Source: Aporhodopirellula aestuarii
GTDB taxonomy: Bacteria > Planctomycetota > Planctomycetia > Pirellulales > Pirellulaceae
Direction: 5' to 3'
DNA: 64,000 nucleotides
Assembly: GCF_023701485.1 (NCBI RefSeq)
Contig: NZ_JAMQBK010000025.1
Span: forward strand, 29,828 to 93,827
The notes beneath the pieces were generated by a model. The model saw only the letters and a program-made list of their open reading frames with translations, made no database searches and had not been told where the DNA came from. Of the stretch, positions 62,563-64,000 are shown piece by piece; positions within the stretch are counted from its first letter, which is position 1; every line of letters starts with the position of its first letter. The translations under genes and the position numbers were made by a program.

Positions 62563-62982
62563 TTATTCGGCTCGCATGACGACGGTTTCAGAAAGAACTT
62601 TGCCCGCAAACAATTGGCTTCCAATCATCGTGTTTTTGTCGCACTGCGCGGTGACTGTCACTTGGAATGTGCCTCCTACCTGCAGCGTTTCCGGCGTTGG
62701 TGAGGTGACCACATCATAGCCGTCGATGCCTCGATCCTCGAGGAGCATTTCACACTGCTGCTGCACAACTGCGCTACTGGAGCCTGGCAGGACTCCAACG
62801 CGAGCCCCCTCGTAAGCTACGATGGCTAGATTCTGCCGCAAGTAAATCGCACGGCAGGTTTCCAGCGTGCCAAAGAAAATCAGTACGATTAAGGGAAGGC
62901 AAATTGCGAGCTCAACGACCGCGATACCAGTTCGACGAGACTGACGCTTTCGTTGCCGCTTTTTGCAGGTGCTTGATGACAT
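62563..62982 (-). CDS. TadE-family protein, first of operon
   Basis: A 139-residue TadE-like pseudopilin: basic start MSSSTCKKRQRKRQSRRTG, hydrophobic helix GIAVVELAICLPLIVLIFFG, then the typical YLRQNLAIVAYEGARVGV and a beta end (VGGTFQVTVTAQCD). The ATG at 62982 is preferred over 63123, which would add an unlikely leader. It is the first gene of a TadE - TadG/vWA - TadE operon. Confidence 0.84.
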   Translation of the reverse strand: MSSSTCKKRQRKRQSRRTGIAVVELAICLPLIVLIFFGTLETCRAIYLRQNLAIVAYEGARVGVLPGSSSAVVQQQCEMLLEDRGIDGYDVVTSPTPETLQVGGTFQVTVTAQCDKNTMIGSQLFAGKVLSETVVMRAE

Positions 62983-63185
62983 GTCTGGTAGGATAGGAAT
63001 GGCTAGGAGGATTGTTCGGTTGATCGCCAAGGACTCGAGCGATGAAAATTCGCCCCCGTGTTCAACTCTTAGCTCACTTTCGTAGCATGTGATGTCGATG
63101 TGGTTCCGCAACGTAGTCGACACCGCTTAAAGAAAACACAATGTAAGGTATGACGCAGTTGTATCTGTCGTTGCGATTATAGGTT

Positions 63186-63539
63186 TCGGACTTGAAAAGC
63201 CCACAGATGGTTCGCAAAGAGATTCACTGTCACATGATCGGATACAACTTGGTTCGAGCTGCCATGCTGGCTTCGGCGTTGAAGTTCAAGATGAATCCAA
63301 GCCAGCTGAGTTTTACCGGTGCGCTGCAAGCTATCGAAGAATTCGCCTCGTCACTTCGAGTGGGGGCAGATCGTCGAGATCAACGGTGGGATAGTCTGCT
63401 GGAAATCATTTCCGAGTTGATAGTAGGTAACCGGCCCGGCCGACAAGAAAAAAGAGAAATCAAGCGTCGCCCGAAGAACTACCGGCTCATGACTTGCCCG
63501 CGCAACCCGAACCGAAACCGTTACGCCACAGCAGCTTAG
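63186..63539 (+). pseudogene. IS4-type transposase C-terminal remnant
   Basis: Frame of about 115 residues: SPQMVRKEIHCHMIGYNL, NPSQLSFTGALQAIEEFA, IVGNRPGRQEKREIKRRPK and CPRNPNRNRYATAA, the conserved end of IS4-family DDE transposases. The upstream two thirds are missing (stop at 63180). It is a truncated element and cannot be active. Confidence 0.75.
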
Positions 63540-64000
63540 GCCTATGCCCGTGCCATTCAGTCCTGACCCCTTTTCTTCGCTCGATACGCCATGACGTTCC
63601 CGAATCGGTAGCCCTACGCCGCTATCGCTACGTCAAGGAGTGCGAGCTTAACCGCGCTGGCTTGCGACTCACGGATTTCGTGAGTAGACGGACTGACGCC
63701 TCCGAGCCAAGGTGCGGCACTCCGGGCAAATGAACCTACGGTCCGCTCGGTGACACCGATAGATGGTCCTAGCTGACTAAATCCAGGTTGCTAATTGTTG
63801 GGTAGACGGGCACTAGTGCCGGTAAAAGAGTCCTGACCCCTTTTCTTCGCCAAACGGGGTAAACGAGGCATAGGAGTTCTCACGACAAAGGCACACACGA
63901 TCACACGCCATCATTGTGTCTGTCCGCTGAACGATGTTCAACCCCGAAACGCGAGTCTGACCCCCACGCGAAGCGTTTGCCGCGAGTCTGACCCCCACGC
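63540..64000. repeat. Repeat-rich end of window
   Basis: No gene supported. AGTCCTGACCCCTTTTCTTC at 63559 and 63829 are two copies of a family C-like arm, and GCGAGTCTGACCCCCACGC recurs at 63951 and 63982 up to the window edge. Confidence 0.6.

Noticed and set aside
63494..63733. 79-residue frame after the IS4 remnant
   Set aside because: It overlaps the remnant and repeat arms and has no recognisable features.
56040..64000. attR site as a second tRNA-Cys 3' copy
   Set aside because: No matching stretch (GGGTTCGAATCCCACC) was seen on either strand to the right by eye; an alignment is needed to be sure.

Overview
The window looks like a chromosomal segment of a planctomycete of the Pirellulaceae (Rhodopirellula-like). 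This rests on family content typical of that group: a DUF1559 pseudopilin with a small lipoprotein beside it, a DUF1080 protein, a DUF1580 protein, a kinase-domain protein, TadE/vWA proteins and many dispersed GC-rich palindromes. No marker gene allows a species call.

Left part (1-32,300) is core chromosome. It carries outer-membrane and envelope genes (lpxK, lpxC, lpxA with an overlapping Gfo/Idh oxidoreductase, a Skp/OmpH-like chaperone, phosphatidylserine decarboxylase), pdxA in a coupled operon, rnc, a kinase gene overlapping a stand-alone GyrB C-terminal half, an M28 peptidase, tex with an M41-like peptidase, glycine cleavage genes gcvT-gcvH followed by a lipoate ligase, a UbiD-type decarboxylase, carbohydrate-active proteins, a NUDIX hydrolase and thioredoxin. 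The gaps here are filled with one family of 60-bp palindromes (family A) and longer nested duplications (27.3-28.0 kb).

Middle part (32,339 to about 56,040) is accessory. It begins at a tRNA-Cys(GCA) followed by a tyrosine integrase. Then come a short leftward operon, an AT-rich divergent control region and a tightly coupled rightward operon (DUF1580, CsrA, helix-turn-helix proteins, a replication-like winged-helix protein). After a less clearly phage-like interval (secretin-N-like secreted protein, TIR-domain protein, azoreductase, palindromic repeats) come a cysteine-peptidase-like lipoprotein cassette, a LamG protein with eleven repeats, two tail/structural-type genes and terS-terL plus a zinc-ribbon gene. 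Portal, capsid and protease genes are not recognisable, so this is a phage-derived or satellite-like element, or a decayed prophage. Three copies of a second repeat family (B) lie only in this part.

Right part (56,040-64,000) returns to planctomycete-type genes on the minus strand: small lipoproteins and membrane proteins, a DUF1559 pseudopilin and a TadE - vWA/TadG - TadE operon. It is littered with GGTGTC/GGTGGCC palindromes (family C), two C-terminal remnants of REP-associated (RAYT) transposases and the tail of an IS4-type transposase.
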